Part shown: piece by piece, positions 16,848 to 25,368 of the stretch
Layout of the letters: every line of letters starts with the position of its first letter
Position numbering within the stretch: the first letter of the stretch is position 1
Assembly (NCBI RefSeq): GCF_025362505.1
Contig: NZ_JANYGG010000026.1
Coordinates: forward strand, 1-49,911
DNA from: Sphingomonas sp.
GTDB taxonomy: Bacteria; Pseudomonadota; Alphaproteobacteria; Sphingomonadales; Sphingomonadaceae
Direction of reading: 5' to 3'
Length of the DNA stretch: 49,911 bases
Notes under the pieces: model-generated
Databases searched by the model: none
Seen by the model: the letters and a program-made list of their open reading frames with translations, nothing else
What the model was told of the DNA's origin: nothing
Position numbers and translations under genes: made by a program

Positions 16848-17312
16848 ATGGCGACCGCACTGGTTGACCTCTACGGTTCAGAACCGGATCGTTTCGACAC
16901 GCTCAACTTGCGGGACGGTTATCGCCCGTCCGACTCCGAAGACTTCATGAACCCCCGGCAAAAGGCCTATTTCCTGCGCAAATTGCGCGACTGGAAAGAG
17001 ACGATCGTCGAGGAATCACGAGCCACCATGGTCCAGCTCCAGGTCGATTCGCTGCGCGAACCCGACCTTGCTGACCGCGCGTCAAGCGAGACCGACTGGT
17101 CGATCGAGCTGCGCACCCGCGACCGCCAGCGCAAGCTGATCGGCAAGATCGATAGCGCCGTTCGCCGGCTTTACGACGACGAATACGGCTATTGCGAAGT
17201 GACTGGTGAAGCGATCAGCCTCGCTCGGCTTGAAGCTCGGCCGATCGCTACGATGACCCTCGAATGCCAGGAAAAACACGAGCGGGTCGAGCGCGTCAGC
17301 CGCGACGACTGA
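16848..17312 (+). CDS. dksA: RNA polymerase-binding transcription factor DksA
   Basis: DksA enters the RNA polymerase secondary channel and, with ppGpp, adjusts rRNA and biosynthesis promoters. It has 154 aa. The coiled-coil tip motif DxxDxA is present (Asp73, Asp76, Ala78). The zinc finger is degenerate: the four ligand positions are Cys116, Thr119, Thr137 and Cys140 rather than four cysteines. The start ATG 16848 follows GGGGAGGG. A structured leader and a candidate promoter lie upstream. Confidence 0.95.
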   Translation: MATALVDLYGSEPDRFDTLNLRDGYRPSDSEDFMNPRQKAYFLRKLRDWKETIVEESRATMVQLQVDSLREPDLADRASSETDWSIELRTRDRQRKLIGKIDSAVRRLYDDEYGYCEVTGEAISLARLEARPIATMTLECQEKHERVERVSRDD

Positions 17313-17354
17313 ATCGCGGCTGGTGCCATCGCTAACTGTTGGGACTTGTGGGCG

Positions 17355-17510
17355 TCAGTGGCCCAGCATCACGTCCTTGACCTTCAGCTTGGCTTTCTTG
17401 AGCTGGGCGAGGACGGTTTCGTCGGGGTGGGGGCGGTGCTCTTCATCGTCGATCCGCGCCTGGAGCGCGGCATGCTTGCTGCCGAGGGCTTCGACATGGG
17501 CTCTGTCCAT
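17355..17510 (-). CDS. DUF465 (YdcH-like) small protein
   Basis: A 51-aa helical hairpin protein: MDRAHVEALGSKHAALQ, then ARIDDEEHRPHPDE, then LKKAKLKVKDVML. This matches the DUF465/YdcH pattern (LxxKHxxLdxxIxxe...dxxvxxLKkxKLxLKDxi). I chose ATG 17510, with GGAAAGGA about 9 nt upstream; a longer frame to 17618 would add 36 residues without family character. Function unknown; the family is small and cytoplasmic. A second DUF465 gene lies 151 bp away on the other strand. Confidence 0.82.
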   Translation of the reverse strand: MDRAHVEALGSKHAALQARIDDEEHRPHPDETVLAQLKKAKLKVKDVMLGH

Positions 17511-17661
17511 TGGTGATGGTCCTTTCCGATGGTCGATGAGGCCTACCAGTAAATCACTTTTCGAAGGCCCTGTCTCGCATGATTCGACTCGGTCCGGCGC
17601 TGGCGCTGCCCGTTGCATCTCATCGTGACGCTGCGCCGATCAGGCTTTAAGGCGGTCGACC

Positions 17662-17859
17662 ATGAACGATGATGATCCCGCCGAAGTCCTCGCCATGCTG
17701 AAGGCCGAACATCGCCGGCTCGACGCCGACATCGACGCGATGCGCGGCGCGGGAAATTGCGACCAGCTCGAACTGGCGCGGATGAAAAAACGCAAGCTGG
17801 GCTTGAAGGACGAAATCGCCCAGCTGCAGGACCAGATGACCCCCGACATTCTCGCCTGA
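17662..17859 (+). CDS. DUF465 (YdcH-like) small protein, second copy
   Basis: A 65-aa protein of the same DUF465 pattern: EVLAMLKAEHRRLDADIDAM, then LELARMKKRKLGLKDEIAQL. It is predicted to be a two-helix antiparallel hairpin. It is divergent from the other DUF465 gene and 110 nt upstream of rcdA on the same strand. The role of the family is not established. Confidence 0.82.
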   Translation: MNDDDPAEVLAMLKAEHRRLDADIDAMRGAGNCDQLELARMKKRKLGLKDEIAQLQDQMTPDILA

Positions 17860-17969
17860 CCGGAACTTCTTGCCGGAACGTCCCGAAGCGGTACATTTTC
17901 ACGTTCGCACACGACATTTGCCAAACGCGGGCGTTTTCCAATGACACAAGTCATGGCAGAGTGATCCAG

Positions 17970-18449
17970 ATGGACGATCTCGACCACAACACCGGCGCGC
18001 GGATCGCCCCGCGGCTGATCGACTCGCTCTACACCGAGTCGATGCTGCTCGCGGACGAGGCGCGCGCCTATTTTGACGACGCCGGCCGCGACGACCGCCT
18101 GACCCTCGACCCGTTCGCGCGCGTCGGCTTCGCCTGCGAATCGCTCAAGGTGACGACGCGGATCATGCACATCGTCGCCTGGCTGCTGACCCAGCGCGCG
18201 GTCGAGAGCGGCGAAATCCCTCGCCGCGATGGTCGCCGACCCGAGCGTCGGCTCGGTCACGCCAACAATAGCGACGAGAGCATTGTCGCGCTGCTGCCCC
18301 GCTCGGCGCAGCGCCTCATTACCTCGAGCGCCGAGCTCTATGCGCGGGTCAAACGGCTCGACGAGAACCAGCTCGGCGACGAACCCGCCCCGAGTCCGGC
18401 GCGCGCGCTGATGGGTCGGCTCGAGCGCGACCTGTCCTGGGCCCGCTAA
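17970..18449 (+). CDS. rcdA: RcdA-like protein (DUF1465), ClpXP adaptor
   Basis: A 159-aa DUF1465 protein. In Caulobacter RcdA is an adaptor that helps ClpXP degrade CtrA and other cell-cycle proteins. The family core is visible: FARVGFACESLKVTTRIMHI, then VAWLLTQRAVESGEI. This is followed by a charged linker and a C-terminal helix with AYARVK-like periodicity (SSAELYARVKRLDENQ). The start is set at ATG 17970 (MDDLDHNTG); GTG 17961 is an alternative. Assignment to the family is good; the CtrA role is carried over from Caulobacter. Confidence 0.82.
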   Translation: MDDLDHNTGARIAPRLIDSLYTESMLLADEARAYFDDAGRDDRLTLDPFARVGFACESLKVTTRIMHIVAWLLTQRAVESGEIPRRDGRRPERRLGHANNSDESIVALLPRSAQRLITSSAELYARVKRLDENQLGDEPAPSPARALMGRLERDLSWAR

Positions 18450-18507
18450 CCAAATGATCAGGCTCTAACTGCCATTCGCGTCAAAGCCCGGCTATCACAG
18501 CGCGACG

Positions 18508-19251
18508 ATGAAGATTCGCGCCGACCAGTTGCTCGTGGCCCAGGGGCTCGCCGAAAGTCGCACCCGCGCGCAGGCGCTGATCCTCGCCGGCAAGGTGTTC
18601 GCCGCCGAACGCCGCGTCGCCAAGGCCGGTGACCTCCTCGCCGACGACGCGCCGCTGACGGTCAAGGGCCGCGACCATCCGTGGGTATCGCGCGGCGGGA
18701 TCAAGCTCGACCACGGCCTCACTCATTTCGGTTTTGACGTCAGCGGCGCGATCGCGCTCGACGTCGGTTCGTCGACCGGCGGCTTCACCGACGTCCTGCT
18801 GAACCGCGGCGCGGCGAAGGTTTACGCGGTCGACGTCGGCACCAACCAGCTCGCGTGGAAGCTCAGGCAGGACGACCGCGTCATCGTCCACGAACAGACC
18901 AATGCAAAGACGCTGACCCGCACCCTTATCCCCGGGCCAATCGACATCGTCGTGTGCGACGCAAGCTTCATCGGCCTCGCCAAGGTGCTCGGTCCAGCGC
19001 TCGGGCTCGCCCGGTCCGGTGCGCACCTTCTCGCACTCGTCAAGCCGCAGTTCGAGGCGGGACGCGGCGAGGTCGGCAAGGGCGGGGTGGTGCGCGACCC
19101 GCTCATCCACCAACGTGTATGCGACGAGGCGGCATCGTGGGTCGGATCGCAAGGCTGGGGCGTTGACGGCGTTATCCAAAGCCCGATCACCGGGCCGGAA
19201 GGCAATGTCGAATTCTTGCTCGGCGCAACCAAGGGGGACGACAATGGCTAA
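18508..19251 (+). CDS. tlyA: TlyA family rRNA (cytidine-2'-O)-methyltransferase / hemolysin-like
   Basis: A 247-aa protein with an N-terminal S4 RNA-binding domain (about 3-60, RADQLLVAQGLAESRTRAQA). A FtsJ-type Rossmann methyltransferase domain follows, with SAM loop ALDVGSSTGGFTDVLL and LALVKPQFEAGRGEVGKGG. TlyA methylates 23S/16S rRNA cytidines and affects capreomycin sensitivity in mycobacteria. Its last 8 nt overlap the start of tspO, so the two are translationally linked. Confidence 0.92.
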   Translation: MKIRADQLLVAQGLAESRTRAQALILAGKVFAAERRVAKAGDLLADDAPLTVKGRDHPWVSRGGIKLDHGLTHFGFDVSGAIALDVGSSTGGFTDVLLNRGAAKVYAVDVGTNQLAWKLRQDDRVIVHEQTNAKTLTRTLIPGPIDIVVCDASFIGLAKVLGPALGLARSGAHLLALVKPQFEAGRGEVGKGGVVRDPLIHQRVCDEAASWVGSQGWGVDGVIQSPITGPEGNVEFLLGATKGDDNG

Positions 19252-19777
19252 TGACACCCGATCCGACCGCGGCATCTGGAAAAAGGCGCTGATCACCGTC
19301 CCCGCGATCGTAATCGTCGGCTTCCTCATGGGGATCGTCTCGAACAGCGGCTTCGCGAATGGCTGGTACGCCGACCTCGCCAAGCCAAGCTTCCAGCCAC
19401 CCGGCTGGGCGTTCGGCGCCGTTTGGACCACGCTCTACACGATGATGGGCATCGCGCTTGCGGTCGTGCTTGACGCCCCGCCGTCTGCAGAGAGGTCGCG
19501 CGGCCTGTTCCTGTTCGGCGCGCAGCTGGTCCTCAACTTCGCCTGGTCGCCGATCTTCTTCGGCGCGCACCGCATCGATTTGGCGCTGGTAGTGATCCTC
19601 GTCACCAGCGCGCTGGTCACCGCCACGATCATCAGCTTCTGGCGCATCCGCCCACTGGCGGCGGCGCTCCTGCTTCCCTATCTGGCATGGCTATGCTTGG
19701 CGACCGTGCTCAACCACGAGACCGGCCGCCTCAACCCCGGCGCGGACTCCCATCCGCTCGGTCTCACGGGAGCCTGA
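19244..19777 (+). CDS. tspO: TspO/MBR family tryptophan-rich sensory protein
   Basis: A 177-aa membrane protein with five predicted helices. It carries the family signatures WYADLAKPSFQPPGWAFGAVW and NFAWSPIFFG. TspO binds porphyrins and in Rhodobacter influences photosynthesis gene control. The start is ATG 19244, preceded by AAGGGGGA inside the end of tlyA. It ends 2 nt before the ubiK start. Confidence 0.92.
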   Translation: MANDTRSDRGIWKKALITVPAIVIVGFLMGIVSNSGFANGWYADLAKPSFQPPGWAFGAVWTTLYTMMGIALAVVLDAPPSAERSRGLFLFGAQLVLNFAWSPIFFGAHRIDLALVVILVTSALVTATIISFWRIRPLAAALLLPYLAWLCLATVLNHETGRLNPGADSHPLGLTGA

Positions 19778-19779
19778 AA

Positions 19780-20076
19780 ATGCAGTCCGAAAACCGCCTG
19801 TTCGAAGATTTCGTCAAGATCATGAACGGCGCGGCGGGAACGCTCGCCGGGATGGGCCGCGAGGCCGAAGGCTCGATGCGCGAGAAGATGCGCGAGTTCA
19901 TCGGCGGCGCCGACTTCGTTTCGCGCGACGAGTTCGAGGCAGTGAAAGCGATGGCCGCCGCCGCGCGCGATCATAATCAGGCGCTCGAGGCGAGGATCGT
20001 CGCGCTTGAGGCGGCGGCGAAGGCCAAGGCCGGACCGAAGAGCGCGCCCAAGGCGGCTCCGGGAGCTTCCATCTGA
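19780..20076 (+). CDS. ubiK: UbiK-like accessory factor (BMFP / YqiC family)
   Basis: A 98-aa protein: an amphipathic N-terminal helix (FEDFVKIMNGAAGTLAGMG) followed by the coiled coil DFVSRDEFEAVKAMAAAARD and an Ala/Lys-rich tail. This is the BMFP/YqiC layout; UbiK assists the ubiquinone biosynthesis complex. It starts 2 nt after the tspO stop, and its TGA overlaps a possible CTG start of the next gene. Confidence 0.82.
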   Translation: MQSENRLFEDFVKIMNGAAGTLAGMGREAEGSMREKMREFIGGADFVSRDEFEAVKAMAAAARDHNQALEARIVALEAAAKAKAGPKSAPKAAPGASI

Positions 20077-20123
20077 CCGACGAACCCGATCACGAGGAGC
20101 GCGACGACGGCGCGCCGATTGAA

Positions 20124-20576
20124 GTGCTCGAGCAATATTTCGAGGCGCGTGGATGGGCCTGCGAGCGGACCGGGGAGGGCGAGATCGTCGCCTCGGCGAG
20201 CGGCAGCTGGGCGCAATACGAACTGCGCGGTGTCTGGCGCCAGGACGACCAGGTGCTCCAGTTCCTCGCCTTCCCCGACATCAAGGTCGGCCTCGAAAAG
20301 CGCGCCGCGATTTACGAATCGCTCGGGCTGATCAACGAGCAATTGTGGCTCGGCCATTTCGAAATGTGGTCGGGATCGGGGCTGATCGTGTTCCGCCACG
20401 CCGCGTTGGTCAGCGAGAGCGACGGGCTGACGTTCGAACAGGCCGAGGCCATCGCCGAGGCCGCGATGGAAGAGTGCGAACGCTTTTACCCGGTGTTCCA
20501 GTTCGTCCTGTGGGGCGGCAAGTCGCCGAGCGAGGCGATCGCCGCCGCGCTGATCGACACCGCCGGAGAGGCGTGA
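20124..20576 (+). CDS. YbjN domain-containing protein
   Basis: A 150-aa YbjN-like protein (type III secretion chaperone-like fold): LEQYFEARGW, QYELRGVWRQDDQVLQFLAF and a Glu-rich helix EQAEAIAEAAMEECERFYPV. Role not defined; in enterobacteria YbjN affects motility and stress. The only standard start is GTG 20124, but the acidic sequence upstream stays open to CTG 20073. That CTG overlaps the ubiK stop and has GGGAG 7 nt before it, so the true protein may be 17 residues longer. The next gene, proC, follows 4 nt after the stop. Confidence 0.82.
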   Translation: MLEQYFEARGWACERTGEGEIVASASGSWAQYELRGVWRQDDQVLQFLAFPDIKVGLEKRAAIYESLGLINEQLWLGHFEMWSGSGLIVFRHAALVSESDGLTFEQAEAIAEAAMEECERFYPVFQFVLWGGKSPSEAIAAALIDTAGEA

Positions 20577-20580
20577 CGCC

Positions 20581-21405
20581 ATGACGTCATTCCCGGATTC
20601 CCAGTTTCCTGGCCCGACCTGGCTAGTCGGTTGCGGCAACATGGCCGGGGCGATGGTGACCGGCTGGCGCGCGGCCGGGATCGACCTTGTCGCCGTGACC
20701 GCGATCCGGCCGAGCGGAGCTGCGGTCGAGGGGGTCCGCACTGTCAGCGCACTCCCCGACGGCCCGCCACCGGCGCTCGTCATGCTCGGCTTCAAGCCGC
20801 AGAAACTCGACGAGGTCGCGCCTGGACTTGCCCCGCGTCTCGGCGCGGACACGATCGTCATCTCGCTGCTCGCCGGGGTCGAAGCGGCAACGTTGCGCCA
20901 GCGCTTCCCCACCGCCCGCGCCTGCGTCCGTGCCATGCCCAACCTGCCGGTCGCCCAGCGCAAGGGCGTCATCGCGCTTTACAGCGAAGACGATGACCCC
21001 GCCGCGCTGACACTCGTTCAAGCGCTGATGGCTGCCCTCGGCTTTGCCCCGATCGTCGATGACGAAGCCCATTTCTCCGCGATCGGCGCGGTCGCTGGCT
21101 CGGGCCCCGCATATGTCGCCCGCTTCGTCGACGCGCTTATCTCGGGAGGGGAGGGGCTCGGCCTCGCCCCCGATCTCGCCGCCCGCATCGCGCTCGACAC
21201 GCTCACCGGCACCGCCGCGATGGCAGTGGCCACCAACCTGCCGATGGCTGAGCTCGCCCGCCACGTGGCCTCGCCCAAGGGCACCACCGAGGCCGGGCTC
21301 GCGGTGCTCGACGCATCCGACGGTATCAACCAGCTGATCGGGCGAATGCTCGCCGCGTCGATCGCGCGCGGCAAGGAACTGGCCGACGCTGCCCGCCAGG
21401 GTTGA
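20581..21405 (+). CDS. proC: Pyrroline-5-carboxylate reductase
   Basis: Last step of proline synthesis: NAD(P)H reduction of pyrroline-5-carboxylate. It has 274 aa. The Rossmann motif is LVGCGNMAGAMV, the middle block is MPNLPVAQRKGV, and the C-terminal dimer/active-site signature is AVAGSGPAYVARFVDAL with the SPKGTTEAGL block. It lies in the tlyA-tspO-ubiK-ybjN-proC-ilvE run and is probably cotranscribed with it. Confidence 0.95.
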   Translation: MTSFPDSQFPGPTWLVGCGNMAGAMVTGWRAAGIDLVAVTAIRPSGAAVEGVRTVSALPDGPPPALVMLGFKPQKLDEVAPGLAPRLGADTIVISLLAGVEAATLRQRFPTARACVRAMPNLPVAQRKGVIALYSEDDDPAALTLVQALMAALGFAPIVDDEAHFSAIGAVAGSGPAYVARFVDALISGGEGLGLAPDLAARIALDTLTGTAAMAVATNLPMAELARHVASPKGTTEAGLAVLDASDGINQLIGRMLAASIARGKELADAARQG

Positions 21406-21470
21406 ATCGACCCCTGCGGTTGATCGTTTCCCCGGCCTCGCCTATTCGCAGCCGCAACAAAGGGGCTTGC

Positions 21471-22361
21471 ATGGTTGACGGACCGAATTTTGACGATCGC
21501 GACGGATGGATCTGGTTTGATGGCAAACTCGTGCCGTGGCGCGAGGCGAACGTCCATGTCCTGACCCACGCGCTTCACTATGCCTCGTCGGTGTTCGAGG
21601 GCCAGCGTGCCTACAACGGCACCATCTTCAAGCTCGACGAGCATAGCCAGCGGCTGCGCAACAGCGCCGAGTTGCTCGGCTTCACCCTGCCGTGGAGCGT
21701 CGAACAGATCGGCGCCGCCTGCAACGAAGTGCTGGCCTCCAATGGCCTGACCGACGCCTACGTCCGCCCGGTCGCTTGGCGCGGGTCGGAGCAGATGGGC
21801 GTTTCCGCCCAGCGCACCAAGCCGCACCTCGCCATCGCTGCCTGGGAGTGGGGAAAATATTTCGATCCCAGCCTGGCCGCGCGCGGGATCAAGCTCGACA
21901 TCGCCGAATGGCGCCGTCCCGCTCCCTACACCGCGCCGACCAGTGCAAAGGCCGCCGGCCTCTACATGATCTGCACCTTGTCGAAGCATCGCGCCGAAGA
22001 TCGCGGCTTTCACGACGCGCTGATGTTCGATTGGCGCGGCCAGGTCGCCGAAGCCACTGGCGCCAACGCCTTCTTCATTCGCGATGGCGCCATTCATACC
22101 CCCACGCCTGACTGTTTTCTCGACGGCATTACCCGCCGCACCGTCATCGATCTCGCCCGCAATCGCGGCGTCGAGGTGATCGAGCGCGCCATCTGGCCGG
22201 AGGAACTGGAAAGCTTTGAACAGATGTTCCTCACCGGATCGGCCGCCGAAGTGACCTTCGTCGGGTCGGCCGGCCCGTGGAACTTCGAGGTCGGCGACCT
22301 CTCGCGCCAGCTCGCGCTCGATTACGAGGACCTCGTCAACGGACGGCAGCCGACCATTTGA
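21471..22361 (+). CDS. ilvE: Branched-chain amino acid aminotransferase
   Basis: A 296-aa class IV PLP aminotransferase that interconverts Val/Leu/Ile and their 2-oxo acids. It has WFDGKLVPWREANVHVLTH at the N-terminus, the PLP lysine region TSAKAAGLYM, and the phosphate-binding segment EATGANAFF. ATG 21471 is chosen over an upstream in-frame start at 21402 because AAGGGG is suitably spaced and the protein then begins at the conserved domain. A weak terminator-like stem follows at 22397-22423. Confidence 0.94.
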   Translation: MVDGPNFDDRDGWIWFDGKLVPWREANVHVLTHALHYASSVFEGQRAYNGTIFKLDEHSQRLRNSAELLGFTLPWSVEQIGAACNEVLASNGLTDAYVRPVAWRGSEQMGVSAQRTKPHLAIAAWEWGKYFDPSLAARGIKLDIAEWRRPAPYTAPTSAKAAGLYMICTLSKHRAEDRGFHDALMFDWRGQVAEATGANAFFIRDGAIHTPTPDCFLDGITRRTVIDLARNRGVEVIERAIWPEELESFEQMFLTGSAAEVTFVGSAGPWNFEVGDLSRQLALDYEDLVNGRQPTI

Positions 22362-22396
22362 CCTGAACTTCGTCGTAGATGGTTCGAACTTTGTGC

Positions 22397-22423
22397 CTCC
22401 TTGCTTGTCGCAGGGACTTTTTT
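22397..22423 (+). terminator. Possible Rho-independent terminator after ilvE
   Basis: CCTTGC (22399-22404) pairs with GCAGGG (22410-22415, one G-U pair) around TTGTC, followed two bases later by six T (22418-22423). The stem is short but the T-run is clear in otherwise GC-rich DNA. It lies 36 nt after the ilvE stop and before the next gene. Confidence 0.45.
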
Positions 22424-22482
22424 CACGCTTTGGCAAGACCTGATCACTAGGCCTTCGTGCTGGTGTAAAGGGCCGACAGCTG

Positions 22483-24855
22483 ATGGAGCGGGGGACGATC
22501 GGGCAGGATGAACCGCTGTTTCCGGCGCGCCTCGTGGCGGATCGGTTCGGCAAGGTGCCGCTGCGCGACATTTGTCACTTCTCCGCACCCCAGGATGTCG
22601 CGACGAGCACGATCAGGCTGGCGCAATTCCATGCATTGATCCGGCTCGTCCCGGTGACCGTTACGGCCAACCTGTTCAACGCGGTGGTGGTCGTGGCCGC
22701 GCTAGCCGGGTCTGTCCGCGGATGGCAGCTCGCCACATGGTTCGGGATCATGACCAGCTTTTGCACTCATCGCCTGCTCCGTGCCTGGCGACTGGTGCAC
22801 GACCCGCTGTACGCCCAGCGCAACCCGACCGGACTTCGCTCGATCACCACCGGGATTGGACTGTTGGCGCTGCTGTGGGCCGTGCCGATGCTGGCGTGGT
22901 TTCCGCACGCCAGCGAGAATCAGCGGTTGCTGATCGTGATCGTGATGATCGGAATGATGAGCGGCGCGAGCGTGACCATGGCGAGTGTCCCGCCTGCCGC
23001 CTTCGCCTATATCGCGATCCTCGCGGTCGCGTCGATCGGCGCGACGATCGAGCTTGGCGCACCGTTGATCGGTTTGCTGACGCTGGCTTTCGCCGGGACG
23101 CTTTGCTGGTCGTCGCTGGTGAGCGCGCGTCAGTTCGTCAGCCATCTCCGCGCCCGGCTCGAGCTAGAGGAGCAGGCGCAACTGGTCAGGCTCCTGCGCG
23201 AGTTCGAGGCAAGCGGCAGCGACTGGCTGTGGGAGCTCGATGCCGACCTTCGCCTGCGCTTCATGACCGCCGCAATGGCGCGCGAGATCGGCCGCCCGAT
23301 CAGCGAATTGCTCGGCGTCAGCGTCTTCACCCTGCTCGACCCGACCCGCCAAATCTCCGAGGTCTCGTCGGGCATGCGCGCCGTCTTGGATCATTTTCGC
23401 GCCGGCGAGGACTTCCGCGACCGCGCGATCCTGACGAAGGGCGGGACGCGCTGGTGGGCATTGTCGGGCAAGCGGATGATCGACGAACATGGTACCGTCG
23501 TGGGCTGGCGCGGAGTTGGCTCCGACATCACCGACATCCGTCTCCACGGTGACGATTCCACGCGGAATGCCCGGCGCGATCCGCTGACCGGGCTCGCCAA
23601 TCGCCTGCTCGTTCGCGAACAGATCGAGGAAGCGCTGCTGCGCCAGTGCCAGGGCGACAGCGACTGCGCCCTGCTGCTGGTCGACCTTGACCGCTTCAAG
23701 CTGGTCAACGACACGCTTGGCCACGCCATCGGCGACCAACTGTTGATCGAGGTCGCCCGGCGGCTCGAACGGATCGTCGGCACCGGCGGGACGGTTGGCC
23801 GTCTCGGCGGCGACGAGTTCGCGGTCATCTGGCGCGACTGCAGTCGCCGCGACGCCGTCGATGATCTCGCCGGCCAGATCATCGCCGACCTGTCGCGCAG
23901 CTTCACGATCGGCGTCGCCAACGTCCATATCGGCGCCTCGCTTGGCATCGCCATCGGCCCTGCCGACGGCGCGCGAGAGGAAGCGCTGATCCGTAGCGCC
24001 GACCTCGCGCTCTATCGCGCCAAGGCGGCCGGGCGCGGCAGCCACGCTTTCTTCGAACGCCATATGTTCGAGGACGCGGAGGACCATCGCCTGCTCGAGA
24101 ACGACGTGCGCGAGGCGCTCAACGCCGGCGGCTTCACGCTCGCCTATCAACCGATCGTCGACGCCGACAGCGGCAATGTCGTCGGCCGCGAGGCGCTGCT
24201 CCGCTGGCGCCATCCGACGCGGGGCGACATCGCGCCCAACGTGTTCATCCCGATCATCGAGGATGCTGGCCTCATCCACCAGATCGGCGGCTGGGTGATC
24301 CGCGAGGCGTGCGCCGAGGCGGCGCGCTGGACCGAGCCGATGCGCGTCGCGGTCAACGTCTCGGCGGCGCAGCTCGGCGGGCCGGGTCTCGCTCAGGCGG
24401 TCGTCGGCGCGCTGGCGTCGAGCGGACTCCATCCCAACCTGCTCGAACTCGAAGTCACCGAAAGCATCTTTCTGGGGGACGACCCCGCCACCATGGGCTC
24501 GCTCGCCCGGATGCGCGCGCTCGGCGTCCGGCTGGTGCTCGACGATTTCGGCAAGGGCTATTCGTCGTTCGGCTATTTGAGCCGCGCCAAATTCGCCAAG
24601 ATCAAGATCGACCAGCAGTTCGTCCGCGACGCCGCCGATGGCAACCAGGATTCGCGCGCCATCGTCGCCGCCATCCTCGCGCTCGCCCGCGGCCTCGGCG
24701 TCGAAACCACCGCCGAGGGCGTCGAGACCGAGCACCATGCGCAGGTCATGCGCGAGCTGGGCTGCACCCAGCTTCAGGGCTATTACTTCGGCCGCCCGGT
24801 CGCGTCGGCCAACATCGAACAAACCGCCCGGCGCATCGTCAGGAAACGCGCCTGA
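22483..24855 (+). CDS. GGDEF/EAL diguanylate cyclase-phosphodiesterase with membrane sensor
   Basis: A 790-aa c-di-GMP enzyme. Order: a cytosolic N-terminal stretch, 5-6 membrane helices (about 55-220), a PAS domain (about 235-360, ASGSDWLWELDADLRLRFM), GGDEF (about 365-520, intact GRLGGDEFAVI), and EAL (about 540-780). The EAL domain has REALLRWRHP, VNVSAAQ, ELEVTES and DDFGKGYSS. Both catalytic motifs appear complete, so it could make or break c-di-GMP. It is convergent with the copper-protein gene, 9 nt apart. Target pathway (motility, EPS) unknown. Confidence 0.94.
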   Translation: MERGTIGQDEPLFPARLVADRFGKVPLRDICHFSAPQDVATSTIRLAQFHALIRLVPVTVTANLFNAVVVVAALAGSVRGWQLATWFGIMTSFCTHRLLRAWRLVHDPLYAQRNPTGLRSITTGIGLLALLWAVPMLAWFPHASENQRLLIVIVMIGMMSGASVTMASVPPAAFAYIAILAVASIGATIELGAPLIGLLTLAFAGTLCWSSLVSARQFVSHLRARLELEEQAQLVRLLREFEASGSDWLWELDADLRLRFMTAAMAREIGRPISELLGVSVFTLLDPTRQISEVSSGMRAVLDHFRAGEDFRDRAILTKGGTRWWALSGKRMIDEHGTVVGWRGVGSDITDIRLHGDDSTRNARRDPLTGLANRLLVREQIEEALLRQCQGDSDCALLLVDLDRFKLVNDTLGHAIGDQLLIEVARRLERIVGTGGTVGRLGGDEFAVIWRDCSRRDAVDDLAGQIIADLSRSFTIGVANVHIGASLGIAIGPADGAREEALIRSADLALYRAKAAGRGSHAFFERHMFEDAEDHRLLENDVREALNAGGFTLAYQPIVDADSGNVVGREALLRWRHPTRGDIAPNVFIPIIEDAGLIHQIGGWVIREACAEAARWTEPMRVAVNVSAAQLGGPGLAQAVVGALASSGLHPNLLELEVTESIFLGDDPATMGSLARMRALGVRLVLDDFGKGYSSFGYLSRAKFAKIKIDQQFVRDAADGNQDSRAIVAAILALARGLGVETTAEGVETEHHAQVMRELGCTQLQGYYFGRPVASANIEQTARRIVRKRA

Positions 24856-24864
24856 CTCTGGCTC

Positions 24865-25263
24865 CTAGCCCAAACTCGCCGCAGCATTGCGGCAATCGGC
24901 GGCGCACTCGCGGCAAATCTGCGCGCACAGGCGGCAATGCTCATGCTCGTGACGCTCGCATTCAGCCGCGCACGCCTCGCACATCCGCGCGCACAGCTCG
25001 AGCAGCTCTCGCAGCATCGGCTGGTCGTTCCCGGTCTGGCGGATCGCAAGCCGCGACGTCGCCTCGCAAATGTCCGAACAATCGAGGCACAGCCGGATGC
25101 ACTGGGTCATATCCATCGCCTCGGGACCGCGTGCCTCGGCCTGGCAGGCATCGGCACACGACAGCGACATCTTGGCGCAATACATCAAATGATGCGCCGC
25201 TTCGGCGAGCGCCGGGTTGGCCTTGGCGTTGGGGTGAAGGCCGATCATCTTGCGAATGGACAT
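24865..25263 (-). CDS. Four-helix bundle copper-storage-like protein (Csp family)
   Basis: A 132-aa helical protein with 16 cysteines, mostly in CxxxC and CxxC spacing on helices (LCLDCSDIC, LCARMCEACAAEC, HCRLCAQICRECAADC), and several His. This matches cytosolic four-helix copper-binding proteins that sequester Cu(I). There is no signal peptide, so it is likely cytosolic (Csp3-like). The start is set at ATG 25263; an upstream frame to 25326 adds unlike residues. It is divergent from rmuC. Confidence 0.85.
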   Translation of the reverse strand: MSIRKMIGLHPNAKANPALAEAAHHLMYCAKMSLSCADACQAEARGPEAMDMTQCIRLCLDCSDICEATSRLAIRQTGNDQPMLRELLELCARMCEACAAECERHEHEHCRLCAQICRECAADCRNAAASLG

Positions 25264-25368
25264 GCGCGCTCCTGTTTTGTCTTGAATGCGACATGGCACG
25301 CGAAGTTCCCCTTGAGCAAGCGCCACGCCAAAGCTAGGTTCGCGCTTCGTTCCGCCTAAGGGGTATTC

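Noticed and set aside
17862-17905. EcfG-type promoter (GGAAC ... CGTT) before rcdA
   Set aside because: The gap from the nearest GGAAC to CGTT is about 22 bp, and no pairing with the usual 16-17 bp spacing was found.
23164-24822. A 552-codon frame antisense to the GGDEF/EAL gene
   Set aside because: Shadow of a gene with both catalytic motifs intact; no ribosome site or family pattern.
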